Assembly: GCA_030068075.1 (NCBI GenBank)
Contig: JAINVK010000882.1
Location: 372,001-436,000 of the forward strand
DNA from: Paguma larvata
Lineage: Eukaryota > Chordata > Mammalia > Carnivora > Viverridae
Direction of reading: 5' to 3'
DNA: 64,000 bases
The notes beneath the pieces are model-generated. The model saw only the letters and a program-made list of their open reading frames with translations. It did not search any database and was not told the origin of the DNA. Every line of letters starts with the position of its first letter. Positions within the stretch are counted from its first letter, which is position 1. Positions 10,650 through 22,052 of the stretch are shown in pieces. Both the position numbers and the translations under genes were made by a program.

Positions 10650-12108
10650 GGGTTTTGAGGTGGGAGATTTATTACCACGCCAGACGCGCGTGTGTGTAAA
10701 ATACACAATCCTCTCGCACGGTCTCGTAAATCCAAAAGGGTCAGCAATACATAGAAAAAAATAAAAAATTACAGACTAATTCGTTCAGAAAACTAGAAGG
10801 CAATCAATAGGAAAGCTGTAGCTCAGAACCTGTTTCGAAACCGTACAGGCACAGCGAGAACACACCTCCCCCAGCCAAGCCTCTCCCGTGCTCCCCCGTG
10901 CTTCCACACACTTATCCGGTGTGAAATCGGCATGAAGGTCTCAGCTGGTGCCTCCCTGAGCCATGAGCGAGCGTGTGACAAGTCGGTCTGGCGAGCAGCT
11001 GGCCTGGATACCCGAGGCTGCCCCGAAGCTGGGGCCTGGTGGAGGGCTGCCTGGAGGGGGTCCCTGCTCCCGAGCTAGAAGGTGGAGGGCACGGGCGGAA
11101 CTCGGGGTTCTGCCAGGCCAGCTTTGGAGACATCCCCCAGCTAACCGCGAGTGCACGGAAGGCACCGTCTCCCCAGGGGTCCATGAATGCAGTCTCAGAA
11201 GGAGTTCCTCCGTTGAGTCTGGGGAAGCCTGCGGCCCTGTAGGGGAGGAGCCAAGCCCTAGAGGGACCGGCATCCTGACTACCCCTCTGCAAACTGCTCC
11301 CTGCTCCAGGGTCGCCCTGTGTCCCCGAGGGCTCATTCAACGACGGACAGCCACCAGGAAATGGGCTCTGGCCTCCCAGGAGTCCTGAGCCCTCGGGAGC
11401 CGTTGGCCCACCTACTGCCAGAGGCTGGCCCGGGGCTTGGCTGGTGACCTCGGCCCTTGAGTTGACCGGTCTGTGATGTCCACAGTGGGGCCCGCCCACA
11501 CGCCGGCCCTCGGCCTTCAGAAGCCAGCAAAGTTGGGGTGCGAGTCTGTGCAGACGTGACCCCCAGCCCACCTCCACCACACCCCTTCCTTCCCTGTCCC
11601 CCCAGAACAGCTCGCTCTCTCTTCTCCCGGCCTCTGCTCATGGCTCTCCCTCCCTCTCCAAGTTCGTCCTTGGGGGCTGCTCCCCTCCGGGCTCCTCCGG
11701 ACTGTTCTCTGTTTAAGTCTGTGACCTCCACACCTTTCCTTGACCAGCCAGCCTCTGGACAGGCCCCGCACAACCTCTGACCTTCCTGCCTCTTAAAGTC
11801 TTTGGATCAGGGCCCTCTCAGGTGCCTGGTGGACGCAGTGGACCCAACGTCCGGAAAAACACAGAGCCCCGGGCACGCGCGGCCACAACCCGCCCAGGCC
11901 TCAGCCCAGCCCCAGATGACAGCTCTCGGGCCAGCCGTAGGCAGGCTGTCCTGAGTGGCGGCTGTGCCCTCGGCGGCCCGGGCTTCCCGAAGCCTCCCAC
12001 ACACGATCGCACACGCGTGCACAAGGACACCGCAGCGCTGCAGGCCCCGGCTTCCCCAGGCCGTGCGGAGGCGGCCGGGCCAGCCCGCAGGACACAGCAG
12101 CTCCTCCG
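10650..12108 (-). other. CCDC187: Putative CCDC187 3'UTR
   Basis: This lies between the CCDC187 stop codon and the AATAAA. It has no intron-like structure on the minus strand. The distal part is AT-rich (10690-10860), as is usual for 3'UTR ends. It is inferred from the signal only. Confidence 0.5.
10668..10673 (-). terminator. CCDC187: Poly(A) signal AATAAA for CCDC187
   Basis: This is the first AATAAA on the minus strand after the TGA at 12109. It follows an AT-rich stretch (10690-10810) that looks like the end of a 3'UTR. Cleavage would fall near 10650, giving a 3'UTR of about 1.45 kb. Confidence 0.55.
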
Positions 12109-13820
12109 TCAGGGGGCCGCCGGCTGGGCCAGCTCTGAGAGCACAGCCAGCGTGTCACACAGGATCCTTCTGCTGAGCTGGCTGGAGACCAAATCCACCG
12201 CCACCCCGGCTCCCTCCCTGCCCGGTGGGTCGGTGCAGGGGCCCGCGCCCGGAGCAGGAGCTGGGTCACCCTGCTCGGTGCTGCCAGCCGCTGACGGCGT
12301 TGGCGGACCCTCCCCGGCCGTGAAGGCCACTCTGGACAGGGTTGGGGGCTGCACCGGCAGCCCCGAGACACCTCCCGAGGCATCGTCTGCCCCCCCACAC
12401 GAGGGGGACCCTAGCCAGCAGGCTGGTTCCGACTGCCGGCAGCCCACAGCTGGGCCCCCGGCAATGGAACTTGATTCACCCAATTTGTCCCCAAGGCTTC
12501 CGCCCTGTCCGCCTGCTCCCAGGCAGGGCCCCGACTCCTGGGGCCCCGGAGACGGTGCCTCAGGTGTGTCCTCAGACAAGGAGGACAGCTCGCCAGTTTG
12601 GATGGAGGCATCCTCCCCCGGGTGGCCCAGTGAGCTCCCAGGAGACACGACATCCTCAGGCGGGGAAGGGAAGTCTTCTGAGTCCAGACTGGCGGCGTTG
12701 GCCGAATCCTCTGCTGGGAGGTGGGGAGGCCGAGGAGGGAGGCGGGCATCCCTGTGGGCGGAGGACAGGTCGGCACTGCCATAGGACAGCACCTCGTCAA
12801 CGGGGGACAGGATTTCAGGCAAGACCCCGCCGGACAGAGTGGGGCAGGCTTCCTCGGGCGCAGGGGAGTCTCCACTCTTCCTGCGTCTGGGCACCAGACC
12901 GCCAGGGTCCCCAGGAGGAGCCCACGGGGCCACAGGGACCCCAGGCTCAGACCAGGGCTGTTGTGGTGTCCTGTCACCGGGCAGACTCAAGGCAGAGTCC
13001 CAGGGCCCCTCTGGGCGGCCGGCTGAGGCCCGCGGAGGCCTGGTCTCTCCTCCGCCCAGATCCGACCCTCCGGATGCCAAGGACCCCGAGGGAGAGGAAA
13101 GGGACAGGTCGAAGTCACTGGAGGGAGAAGGCCTAGATGGGAGAGGCATGCAGGCAGCCTCGGGGGACGTCTGTTTGCCTTTTTCCTTAGTGAGTCCACT
13201 GATGAGACTCCCGGTGGTTCCAGATGCTTCCTGCCCCTCCCCGGGGCCCAAGGAAGCAAGTGCAGGGCTGGGCGCCCCGCCACTTTCCAGGTGGGATGAG
13301 CCTCCTGGAGATGAGGAGTTCCCTGAGGCTGGCTCAGCACCAGAGCCAGGCTCCGGAAGGTTCTCCTCATCCCAGACCTCGCTGGACGCCTCTGACAGCT
13401 CTGTCCCTGACCTCGGAGAGGGGCCGTCAGGGGGAGGCAGCGGCCAGCCCGCCCCCAGGACGCCTCCCGCCTCCGTGGAGGAGACCCGCAGGGGTCCGGC
13501 CCCCCCGCCCTCGGGCCTCTCCCAGGCCCCCCACTGGGGCCCCCAGGAGTCTTGAGGAGAGAACCTCCTGGACCAGCCGGGGTCTGTGTCTGGGGTGTCC
13601 CCAGCTTCCCAGTCTGACGACAGGGAGGTGGAGCTCTCGGAAAGCTGAACCAGGACGGCGGACGCTCTCTGGAACTCCTGGAGAGAGCGGCAGGACAGCC
13701 CACTCGGGGAGGAGGCACGGCTCTGGGGAGCAGCCTCGGGCTCAGCGCCCCGGGCCGAGGGGGCCCCGGGCTGCGGCAGGGGACTGCCCTCATGCTGGGT
13801 GGGTGGCGCTGGCACGGGAG
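12109..13820 (-). CDS. CCDC187: CCDC187 exon 20, terminal coding exon
   Basis: This encodes residues 1211-1780 and the TGA stop (12111-12109). The acceptor is CTCTCTGCAG at 13821-13830, entered with two bases (CT) that complete an Ala codon with the G from exon 19. A helical block SLQEFQRASAVLVQLSE starts near residue 1258 and is followed by an acidic Trp-containing segment. The middle is Ser/Pro/Gly/Glu-rich, low in complexity and probably disordered. The C-terminus ends in a second helical block, SRRILCDTLAVLSELAQ. Both blocks stand out as conserved-looking against the disordered middle. The frame stays open for 569 codons, and the neighbouring exon phases select this frame over the open frames on the other strand. 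Confidence 0.85.
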
Positions 13821-15155
13821 CTGCAGAGAGGGGGGAGTTGGGGGGTGAGGCCCCCAGCCCTCACCCCCTGCCACCCCTGCGGCCCACACCCCACGGCCCC
13901 TGAGCCAGCAGACCAGGACCGGAAGGGTCCAGATGGAGGCAGAAGAAATGTCCACGTGTCCACGGCGCCTGCGCGGCGGAGCCCTCCGGCTCTGCACCCG
14001 TTAGCTCTGCCACCCACCCGCCAGCTGGAGCAAGGGAGCCATGTCCGGGTGGACGTCTCGTGACTCGGGGACCCCGCCTCACAACTGCAGCCGTCCTGCT
14101 TCAGCTGGGGCTCAGACAGGGGCTCTCCCTACTGTCCTCCTTGTGGGCCACCGATGGGGCTGGCGAGGGCAGGGCTCCCCCGTGGGGCTTGAGGACAAGG
14201 GCGGTTCTGGCTGAGGAGCTGGTGACGGATGACCCTCAGGCGGGGACTCTGTGTTCCTGGGCACGGTGGGGCCTCACCTGGAGCAGCGGGCAGCTGGGCG
14301 GCTTCCGGCGGAGAGAAGGGGCTGCAGGGGTCCTCCTGCCCACAGGTCTCCGTCCTGCAAGTACATGTGGGCAGATGTCCCGGGGGGGCTCCCAGCAGAG
14401 GGCCCCATGGTCCCCGGCCTCGTCCCCACGGCTCAGGGCCTCCACGGGGCCTTCAACTCCCCCATAAGCTTGACACCGGTGCCCGCCAGGTATCTGGCCC
14501 AACAGGAGGTGGCCGTCAGAGCACAGGACTCCCCTGGTGGGGGCAGGGGGCCCTGTGTTTAGGGGCTCTGGCCTCAGTCCCCACTGGCTCAGGTCTCTGG
14601 GGGGCGTTGCTTTCTGAGAGGCTCAGGCGCATGAGTTCCCCGGAAGGGCCCCTCCCGCTGCCCCCAGCCCTGGATCTTGGGCCAATTCCGCAGGTGGCAT
14701 CTTTGCTTCCACAGATGGGCTCAGACTCAGGAGGGCATGGGGTGGGTTGAGGGGGCACAGAGCGCCCGGGTCAGGATGACAGGCACCCGGACAGAGTCAG
14801 GTTCTTCCAATGAGGACGGGCATCTCCGCACCCCAGGACCCCAAACCCTGCCTGCGGGTCCCCCTGGGCTCAGCCTGCCCTCCAGACTGCATACCTCTGT
14901 CCCCCCGACCACCAGCCTTCCATTCTGCGGGGCTCCTCCGCGGGGCTGCTGGCAAAATCCAGCCTCAGCTCTGACCCTGCTTGGCTGATGCGGCCTTCAG
15001 CAGCCTGTCAGAGAAGGACCACAGTCAGGGTGCGGCCACTGCCACCAGGCCATCAGTCTGTGCCCCTTAGCCACAGACGAAGCCCTGTGCTCCCGTGACT
15101 GCTGTAAGGAACCAAGACCATCCCCTTAAAGATGGCCGTGGGGACCCCCACTTAC

Positions 15156-15207
15156 CGCGTACCTCTCCTCCCAGGGGGACCACAGGCCCCTCGACAGAGG
15201 AATCCAG
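15156..15207 (-). CDS. CCDC187: CCDC187 exon 19
   Basis: This is a 52-nt exon coding LDSSVEGPVVPLGGEVR plus one base, about residues 1194-1210. The acceptor is GGCCCTTCCCAG and the donor is CGCG|GTAAGTGG, with a perfect GTAAGT. It enters in phase 0 and leaves one base. This fits exon 18 (ends phase 0) and exon 20 (starts with two bases). Confidence 0.68.
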
Positions 15208-15357
15208 CTGGGAAGGGCCAAAGAGGCCTCATGCCAACAACACTGTCATCTGGTGGACAGGGTGACCGCCACCCAAAGCCACGCGGTAGAGCCCGATAGA
15301 GCCAAGGCCAGGCCCCCACTCTGCCTGCAGCAGGGGCAGGACCAAGCCTCGACTCAC

Positions 15358-15491
15358 GCTGGCTTCTGGGGGGCCACAGGGAGCCCCTCCGCTCCGGGAG
15401 TTCGGGCCCTGGAGTTTCTGTGCGCGGCAGTCCGGCAGAGGCCAGGTCTTCTCTTCTGCCGACGAGGGGCTGGGCTTGGTCTGGGGGTCTC
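15358..15491 (-). CDS. CCDC187: CCDC187 exon 18
   Basis: This is a 134-nt exon, residues 1149-1193, polar and Pro-rich (GDPQTKPSPSSAEEKTWP at its start). The acceptor is CTTTGCCTCACAG and the donor is CCAGC|GTGAGTCG. All three frames are open across it, so the frame was chosen by the phases of exons 17 and 19. Confidence 0.7.
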
Positions 15492-15894
15492 CTGTGAGGC
15501 AAAGGGCTGTCGGCATTGATGGGCACAGAACGGAGGACGTGGGGACACAGTGTCTGGGAATTACGAAGCCACGTGAGAACACCAGCCTTGCGAAAGGGGC
15601 ACACCCCCGAGCAGGCCCCTCATCACGCAGAGGAGACGGAGGGAAGGGAGGACGTTCTCCGAGCCCGCCCGCCGCGCGCTGCCTGGCAATGTCGGTCGAG
15701 GTGCACGCAGGTGGCCCTCCTGCAGACAGGCCCACCGTGTGCCCAGACACGGAGAGGGAGGTCACACCACCCGTGTGAGGCACGCCAGGACGCAGGTCTG
15801 TCTGGCCTCAAGCCCGATGCTACCCCCCCGTCGCCAGGGCCCACCGACAGAGTGACTGTCCTCGGCTGCCACCGCCACTGCGGTGCCTGGTTAC

Positions 15895-15984
15895 CTTGGC
15901 CCACAGGGCTGTGGCTCTCCGCCAGCCAGCCCCCGGAGTCAGACCAGCTGCCGGCCACAGGTGTGTCCTTTCCCCACGCGGGCC
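15895..15984 (-). CDS. CCDC187: CCDC187 exon 17
   Basis: This is a 90-nt exon, residues 1119-1148, containing SWSDSGGWLAESHSPVG. The acceptor is GACCGCCTCCAG and the donor is CCAAG|GTAACC. It starts with two bases and leaves one, matching exon 16 and exon 18. Confidence 0.7.
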
Positions 15985-16041
15985 CTGGAGGCGGTCGGTG
16001 ACTGTCGGCAGCTGAGGGTGCCCGGGGGGGTGTCTCCTCAC

Positions 16042-16061
16042 CTGCCTGCTCGGCGAGAAGG
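16042..16061 (-). CDS. CCDC187: CCDC187 exon 16, 20-nt microexon
   Basis: The acceptor is CACTGCCTTACAG and the donor is GGCAG|GTGAGGAG, both strong. The exon supplies one base to finish a Tyr codon begun in exon 15, then LLAEQA, then one base. Without it, the two bases left by exon 15 do not fit the two-base start of exon 17. The call therefore rests on splice sites plus phase. Confidence 0.6.
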
Positions 16062-18388
16062 CTGTAAGGCAGTGCGGGGGGGCTGTGACCGCCTCCCTGG
16101 GCTGTGCCCTCCTGGGTGACAAGCCCCGACTGCAACATTCCACGAATGGAACAACATGCTTCACATCCAGGGGACAGCGGTGGTTGGTGGCCGAGTGGTC
16201 ACCACGCGGGTGCAGGAAAACAGGTCCTCCCTGCCCCCCCCCACCCCGGCAGCTTCCCAAGCAGACGGGGCCACCGCCGGGGGCTGGCCAGGTGCAGGCA
16301 CGGTGCCGGAGCGTGATGGGACCGATGCGTCTGTCTGTCCCCCAGCACAGGGTGCTCCGTCAAGAGTTCTGCGTGGGGACGGACACCCGGGCCCACCTGA
16401 GGCCCCACGAAGGCCACACGCCCAGACCCGCTGCCATGCTCTGGGCACGTTGACGGGCATCAGGAAAGCACCCCCTATCCCAGCCTCAAGGAGGAGCTGG
16501 GGGGCGGGGGGCAAGGCTGCCAGGTCTCCTGACCCCTGGACGGAAGGTCGAGGCCGGCAGAGGGGCCAGCTGGGACCCGGGCCACTCTCTCAGGTGTGGG
16601 CTGACTTTTTTCTGTTCTCTCCTCCGCAGGCACTGGCTACACCTCCCCCCAGGGGCCCTGGGCATCCGCTGGGGTTTGCACACACGGCAGGGGTGTGAAC
16701 AGGGAGTGAGGTCGCAGGGCCTTCCTCAGCACCTAGAATCTGGGGCCTTTGCAGGAGGAGACGACGCAGGGGCTGCAGCTCCAGCCCCTCTGGGGCGAGG
16801 CCCGGGAGGCACCTGTCTGAGCTAGTGTGTCTGGACGCAGGCCCCCGCCTGGCCCCAGGAGCAAGGACCCTGAGGCTAGAGCAAGGGGTGTGTGCCTGGG
16901 CCCATCGCCTGCCCCTCGGAGCTGCCTCAGGAGCAGAACAGGCTAAATCAAACCGGAATGGGAGCCCCCCTCCCCACCCCCAGCCCTTTTAAAGGCTTGT
17001 GGCCCCTCCCCAACCCCTCCCCACACCGGGTCTCAGGCCTGGAGCCCTGGCGGGCTGCTCAAGGATGCACCCGGGCCCTGACCCACTGGCAGCTCTGCCG
17101 AGCTCCTCTGGATGGAGCAAAAGATGGAAGGACACCTAGTTCTCTGCGCAGCATGGCCCCAGCCAAAAATCAGAGGTCTGTCGCATGGCGACGTGACGGA
17201 GACGGTGGTTTGAAGAGATCTGAGACCTTCCCTGTGTGTGCACAGCCTTTCTGTTCCCTAACTTTCCAGAGGTGACAACGCATGGCTGCTGCCAGGAGGC
17301 CGGCCCGCCCCGCCCGTGCTAAGGGCCCCGCCCGCCCAGCCCCGGGAACAAGCTCCTGGGCACCAAGAGGGCACGGTCGGCCCAGGAGCCCTCAGAGATT
17401 CCCGGGGCTGGCAGTCGGGGCTGACGTGAAGGGTGGATATGTCGGTCCGTGCTGAGACTTATTTGAGAAGCACGCCCTCAGGGAAGCCGAGCGGGGCTGG
17501 TGGCCCTGCGCCGGGGCATTGACCCCCTGTCACGGGGGAGGCGTGCAAAGGGCCCTGCCCCGCAAGCAAGAGGGTCACTGGAGGCGCTGGTGCCGGCAGG
17601 CAGGGGGCCTGCAAAGGCCGTTCCGGCAGGGGGGGAGGCGAGCCCTTTCTGGGGGCATAGGGGCTGCCTCCTGCACCCTCGCCCCCCTGGTTGCTGTAAT
17701 TAGAGTCTGGCCGGGGACAGCCAGCCCTGGGGTCACTTTAATTAAGACAGAGGGAAGGAGGTGGTCCCAGCGCAGGGATGTCGGGACGCTCTTTCTTGAT
17801 GGGAAAAGCAGCCGGCTGTCTCCCCCAGCGAGGCTCTGGGTCAGGGGGCACCGCTCCCCGGACTCCCCCTCCGCCCTCACGGTGACTCAGCCTGGGCAGG
17901 GCCCCTCTAGTGTGCCGGGGGAGGCCCTTTTGCTGCCAAACGAGCCCAGCAGCCACGTGGCCAGGCCCGTGAGAGAAGGCCCGGCCGCCGCAGCTGGCAG
18001 AAGGGCCCCACGCCGGCCTCGCAGGGGACTCCTGGCAGCTGCCCGGCCACCCGGGTGCCGCCCGCTGCCCTGGAGCAAGGCCGGGCTACCTGCTTTGTCT
18101 CGGGGATGGTGGCCCTGTCCCCATTTAACAGGTGACAGACTAGGCTCAGAGACGGGAAGACACCCCAGGCCACACCCCAACCAGCAGCACAGCGAGGAAT
18201 GAGCCAGCATCTGTCTGTGCTCCTCTCGCTGGGCCAGGGCAGCTCTGGCCTCTGCCCACATCCCCATGGGCCAACCAGCTGGAGCAGGGTCCCCTCCGTG
18301 CCCCCGACGCTCCCCTCCCCTCAGCAGGGCTGAGAGGTGCGAGGCCCAGCAGCCGGGAGCGCAGGGGCCACACAGCACAGAAAAGGTT

Positions 18389-18394
18389 TTTAAT
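18389..18394 (-). terminator. CCDC187: Possible intronic poly(A) signal ATTAAA
   Basis: ATTAAA lies about 40 nt beyond the exon 15 donor on the minus strand and is followed by TGTGCTGTGTGG. If the donor is not used, the frame stops at a TAG that overlaps the donor, giving a short isoform. Confidence 0.4.
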
Positions 18395-18432
18395 GGTGAG
18401 CGCCGGGGCCGGGATCGCCCGGGACAACTCAC

Positions 18433-18596
18433 TATTGGACTCGTGGGGCCTCGGGGCTTGTCTGAGGGCAGCGGCTGGCGGGGCTGCCGGGCCCGGGGGG
18501 CGCCGAGGCGTGCAAGGAGTCCTGCGCGGGGCCCTTCGGCTGCAGACTTGTCTCGGCCTCCTCCGTCTGAGTGGTCTTGACTTCAAGGCTGGAACT
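18433..18596 (-). CDS. CCDC187: CCDC187 exon 15
   Basis: This is a 164-nt exon, residues 1058-1111, with SSSLEVKTTQTEEAETS followed by a Pro/Ser/Gly-rich stretch. The acceptor is GTGCTGTTGCTCGCAG and the donor is CCAATA|GTGAGT. It enters in phase 0 and leaves two bases (TA). Read-through at the donor meets TAG at once, so this exon can also be terminal. Confidence 0.72.
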
Positions 18597-19433
18597 CTGC
18601 GAGCAACAGCACGAGGGAGCGGGCACAGACACGGTGGGCCACCTCCTCTCAGGGAAAGTGGGCGGCAGGCTTCGCGTGCAGCAGGGTGTCCGGCGTGCAC
18701 CCACTGGGGGGAGCAGGCAGTCCTAGCTTCGCAGAAGCCCTGCATCCCGTGCTGATGGCCCCGAGGCAGGGTGGACACAGGCCCAGATCTGGGGAGCCCT
18801 TGCTCGAGGCTGCCCGGGGTCACCGAGCTCACACCCAAGGCCATGCTCTGGCATGAGGCAGTCCTGGGCCGGCCGCCGCAGGGTGACTGCTGACCCAGAG
18901 AACCCATTCGTTCCGTCCACATCCCACCAGGCGAGCCCACAGCACCCCCAGCTCAACATAGGAGCGTCTCAGGCAGGGGACGGCTGCCCTGCTCCCTGTC
19001 CACACAGCCCCCTCCGGGCAACAGGTGGTGGGGACGGGGAGCTGGAGCCAGGACACCCTTGCCGCTAGGGGTCCCCCGAGGTGCTGCCCCCCCAGGAGCC
19101 CAGGCCACCTCTGCTTCTTGCCTCAGCCCCCACCAGCCCTGCCCCCCAGTGAGTACAGCCCTGGCCCCGTCCCCCGCTCTCGTCTGACCTCCCTCCTTCC
19201 CCCGGCTTCCCACCTGCACCTCTAGGCCTGGAGCACCTTCCACTGTGGGGGCGGGGGGGCTCCCCCTCCAGAGCCAAGCTGGGCCACTGTGTCCAGGAAG
19301 CCTCCTCGGCTGCCCCTCCTGCCTTCCGTGTGCACCTCTCCTCGGTCCCTCCCCTCCCTGGGTCACAGGCGTATCTAGGAGGGACCGTCCCACAGGACAG
19401 CCGGGGGGCCTCCGGCCCAGTGAGAGCGCGCAC

Positions 19434-19580
19434 CTGCGGCCGCGGGCTCCAGGCCTGAAGCTCCTGCCGCAGGAGCACCATGGACCTCTGCAGCGAGACG
19501 ATGTCCCTCTGATGCTGCAGGAGCAGTGTCCTCTCTTGGTGTGAAAACAGGTGGACGTCCCGCAGGTAATGGATCTCTCT
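19434..19580 (-). CDS. CCDC187: CCDC187 exon 14, coiled coil
   Basis: This is a 147-nt exon, residues 1009-1057, in phase 0 at both ends. The sequence is helical (REIHYLRDVHLFSHQE, then QRDIVSLQRSMVLLRQELQ), with Leu/Ile heptad spacing. The acceptor is TGGCTGGTTCAG and the donor is CCGCAG|GTGCGC. Confidence 0.82.
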
Positions 19581-20879
19581 CTGAACCAGCCAGAGAGACG
19601 TCAGCGGGCCCCGAGCCCGCGCCGAGGCGCACATTGAAGAGAAGCACACGTGATCAACGGGATAAGGGGTGTCTGGGGGGGCAGCCCGGCTCCGATGGGG
19701 CCTTCCCTGAGCCCCTCCAGACGCCCCCGCCCTTCTCCTCCCTCTCGGCACGGCGGCTCGCAGGAGGCAGGAGGGGAGGCAGGGTGTTGTGCCCCGGGCC
19801 CCCCGACGGAGATCAGCAAAGGCTCGGTGCCCCGCTGCCCTCCCCATGTGGCCCTCCCTCTCCCCGGGCTCCGGGCACTGCCTCCACCCAAAGGGAACTT
19901 GTCCCTGTTAAACTGTCCCCATCTGTCCTCTGGTCCCTGCTTTGTCTCTGATGGCACATCCCTCGGCAGAGCCACCTTGCCTGGAGCACCTGCTCGGGGT
20001 ATTTTAGAACGACCCTGGGGGGTGCAGGCCTTCCTAGGTCCAGGAAGAAACTACGGCTCAGCACAGCTGGGTGCCCTGCTCAAGCCCCGCTGGCCGGGGG
20101 CCCAGACCCCAGCCTCCTCCACAGGGGCTCTGCCTGCAACACAGGGCCGCGTTGCCATTTGGTAACCGGACCTCCTTCTAAGTCCTCCTCACAGCCCACT
20201 GGTCAGGGTGTGCCCGACAGACGGTGTCGCCTGCACTCTTCTCTCTGGGTCTGCGCCCGTTGCCCCCAATACTGCCGTGCCCCACGTCCACCACCCCACC
20301 TCTCTGGCCCATACGGGCCGTCTAGCGGAAGTTTTCCGACAACCCAAAGCCCAGCACCACCCCTCACTTCCCCTTGAGGGCCCCTGAGCGAGGCAAGCCC
20401 CCTACACTGAGTCCCGGTTTCTTCATCTGCATAAAGGGGGGGGATTAACACTAGGCCCCGCCACATGCTGGGACTCTGATAAGATCACCAGCACAGCGGC
20501 CCCCCGCCCATTTTCCAGAGAAGGAACTAGGCTCCGAGTGGCCAGCGAGCCCCTCTGCAGTCAGGCACGCTCCCCCGGGCCGGTGCTGGCTGCACTGAAG
20601 GCCCTCTGGCCCCTGAACAGACACCGCTGTCATTCTCCCGTTCATGAGGCTCCAAGAGGCCACAGGATGCAGGGCCACGCCCCATCCAGGCCACACTGCC
20701 CCCACCCCGGCCACTGGGCGCTCCCCAGGCACTGCGGGTCCTGAGCGGTCCTGGAGGGTGGCGAGGGCTGGGGACTGATCCAGGTGTGGTACGGAACGTC
20801 CACATTCCCAGCCAGGAGGGTGGCAGGACAAACCTCGTGTCAGTCACCTGCCCCCTGGCCAGGGTCGAGCCGCCCATAC

Positions 20880-20967
20880 CTGCTCCTGCTCAAGCCTGCT
20901 GAGCGCCTGCTCTTGCCTCTCTGCCAAGGCAGCCAGCATCGTGGCCTTCCCCTTGCTGCCCAGACAC
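20880..20967 (-). CDS. CCDC187: CCDC187 exon 13, coiled coil
   Basis: This is an 88-nt exon, residues 979-1008, containing KATMLAALAERQEQALSRL, a Gln/Glu-rich helix. The acceptor is CCCCCCTCAG and the donor is GAGCAG|GTATGG. It starts with one base that completes a Glu codon from exon 12. Confidence 0.82.
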
Positions 20968-21789
20968 CTGAGGGGGGAAGCAGGACTGACTGGCCAGCCA
21001 GGTGGACCTGGGATGCCCCTCTCCCACTGCAAGGCACTAGGAGGCGGCTGCCATGCATTAGGGGCACGCTGGGGGAACCCGGGGTGGGGGGGGAGGCTCA
21101 GTCCAGCCTGTCACTCTGCCCACTCACTCTTCATGACCATTCTCGGGCCTGACACACTAAGGGAGGGCAGCGCCTCCCACCCTGAAGCTCTAGCCCATCC
21201 AAAGAGTCCCCAGGGGAGGGGCGCGGGGACCCATCACGGGATAGAACTCCTACAGCCTGGCTAGCTCCTAAGCGCGGGGTGGGGGCAGGGGGGGGGGACC
21301 ATATCTGGAATACACTTCGGGAAGCCAAGGAGGGAATATCAAGACGCTTAAACAGGGCTTCCTCCCTGACGCTGCAGCCCCACTTCTAGGCATTTCCTTT
21401 AAGGGGCGTGTCTCCTGCGTGGTCCCCAGCCGGCTAAAGGCTAAAGGAGCTGTGTGGTCAGTCGGGACGGGGGGCCCCCCTGCACGTTGCAGCGGCTACG
21501 CGGGGGCTCCGAAAGCTTTCCTGACTCGGGAGTGGAAACCCAGGTCACAAGACAGCAGTGAGTTGTGCTTGGAAAGCTGTAAAACAGCCCTGTGTACCTC
21601 CCGCAACGGGAGCCGGCAGGACAGACTGGAAAATACGCAGGCGCTATCTGGGAGAAGTGGGACTACGGGAGCTTTAAACGTTTACGTATTTGTGTTTGGA
21701 ACTTCGCTGTTATCTAATTTCCTGCAAACACCCATTACTATCTGCACGGGTTGGGTTTGTTCCCCGCAAGCGGGCAGGAGTCGGAGCGG

Positions 21790-21915
21790 GAGGGAGGCGG
21801 TCCGATCGGGGGCGGGGCCTGAGTGGGAGGTGGGCGGCCTGGGGGCGGGATCCGGGAAAGAGGAGGGGCGGCCCGGGGGCGGGGCCCGAGAAGGGACCGG
21901 GGGCGGGGCCACGCG
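21790..21915. promoter_or_regulatory. Intragenic GC-box cluster
   Basis: Within 125 bp the plus strand has three or more close copies of GGGGCGGGGCC (21808, 21876, 21900) and two weaker ones (21841, 21864). They lie just beyond the exon 12 donor in CCDC187 intron 12. The set looks like a small Sp1/KLF-type promoter or CpG island. Its activity is unknown. Confidence 0.5.
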
Positions 21916-21924
21916 TGCGCTCAC

Positions 21925-22052
21925 TCTCGTTGATGCTCCAGCCAGGCCAGCTCGGTGCTCATCTTCTCCTCCAGCACTTTCTCGCGCAGACGCAGCATCG
22001 CAGCCTGGTGCTGCGCGCGCAGCTCCTCATCCCGCAGGCTCAGGTCGAGCAT
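21925..22052 (-). CDS. CCDC187: CCDC187 exon 12, core coiled coil
   Basis: This is a 128-nt exon, residues 937-978. It begins MLDLSLRDEELRAQHQA and continues AMLRLREKVLEEKMSTELAW, a charged helix with heptads. I recognise this type of block from the CEP350 family. The acceptor is TACGCTGCAG and the donor is CGAGA|GTGAGC. It leaves two bases. Confidence 0.86.

Noticed and set aside
11822..12784. Plus-strand frame of 320 codons
   Set aside because: It is antisense to CCDC187 exon 20. Its composition follows from the GC-rich coding strand and there is no family resemblance.
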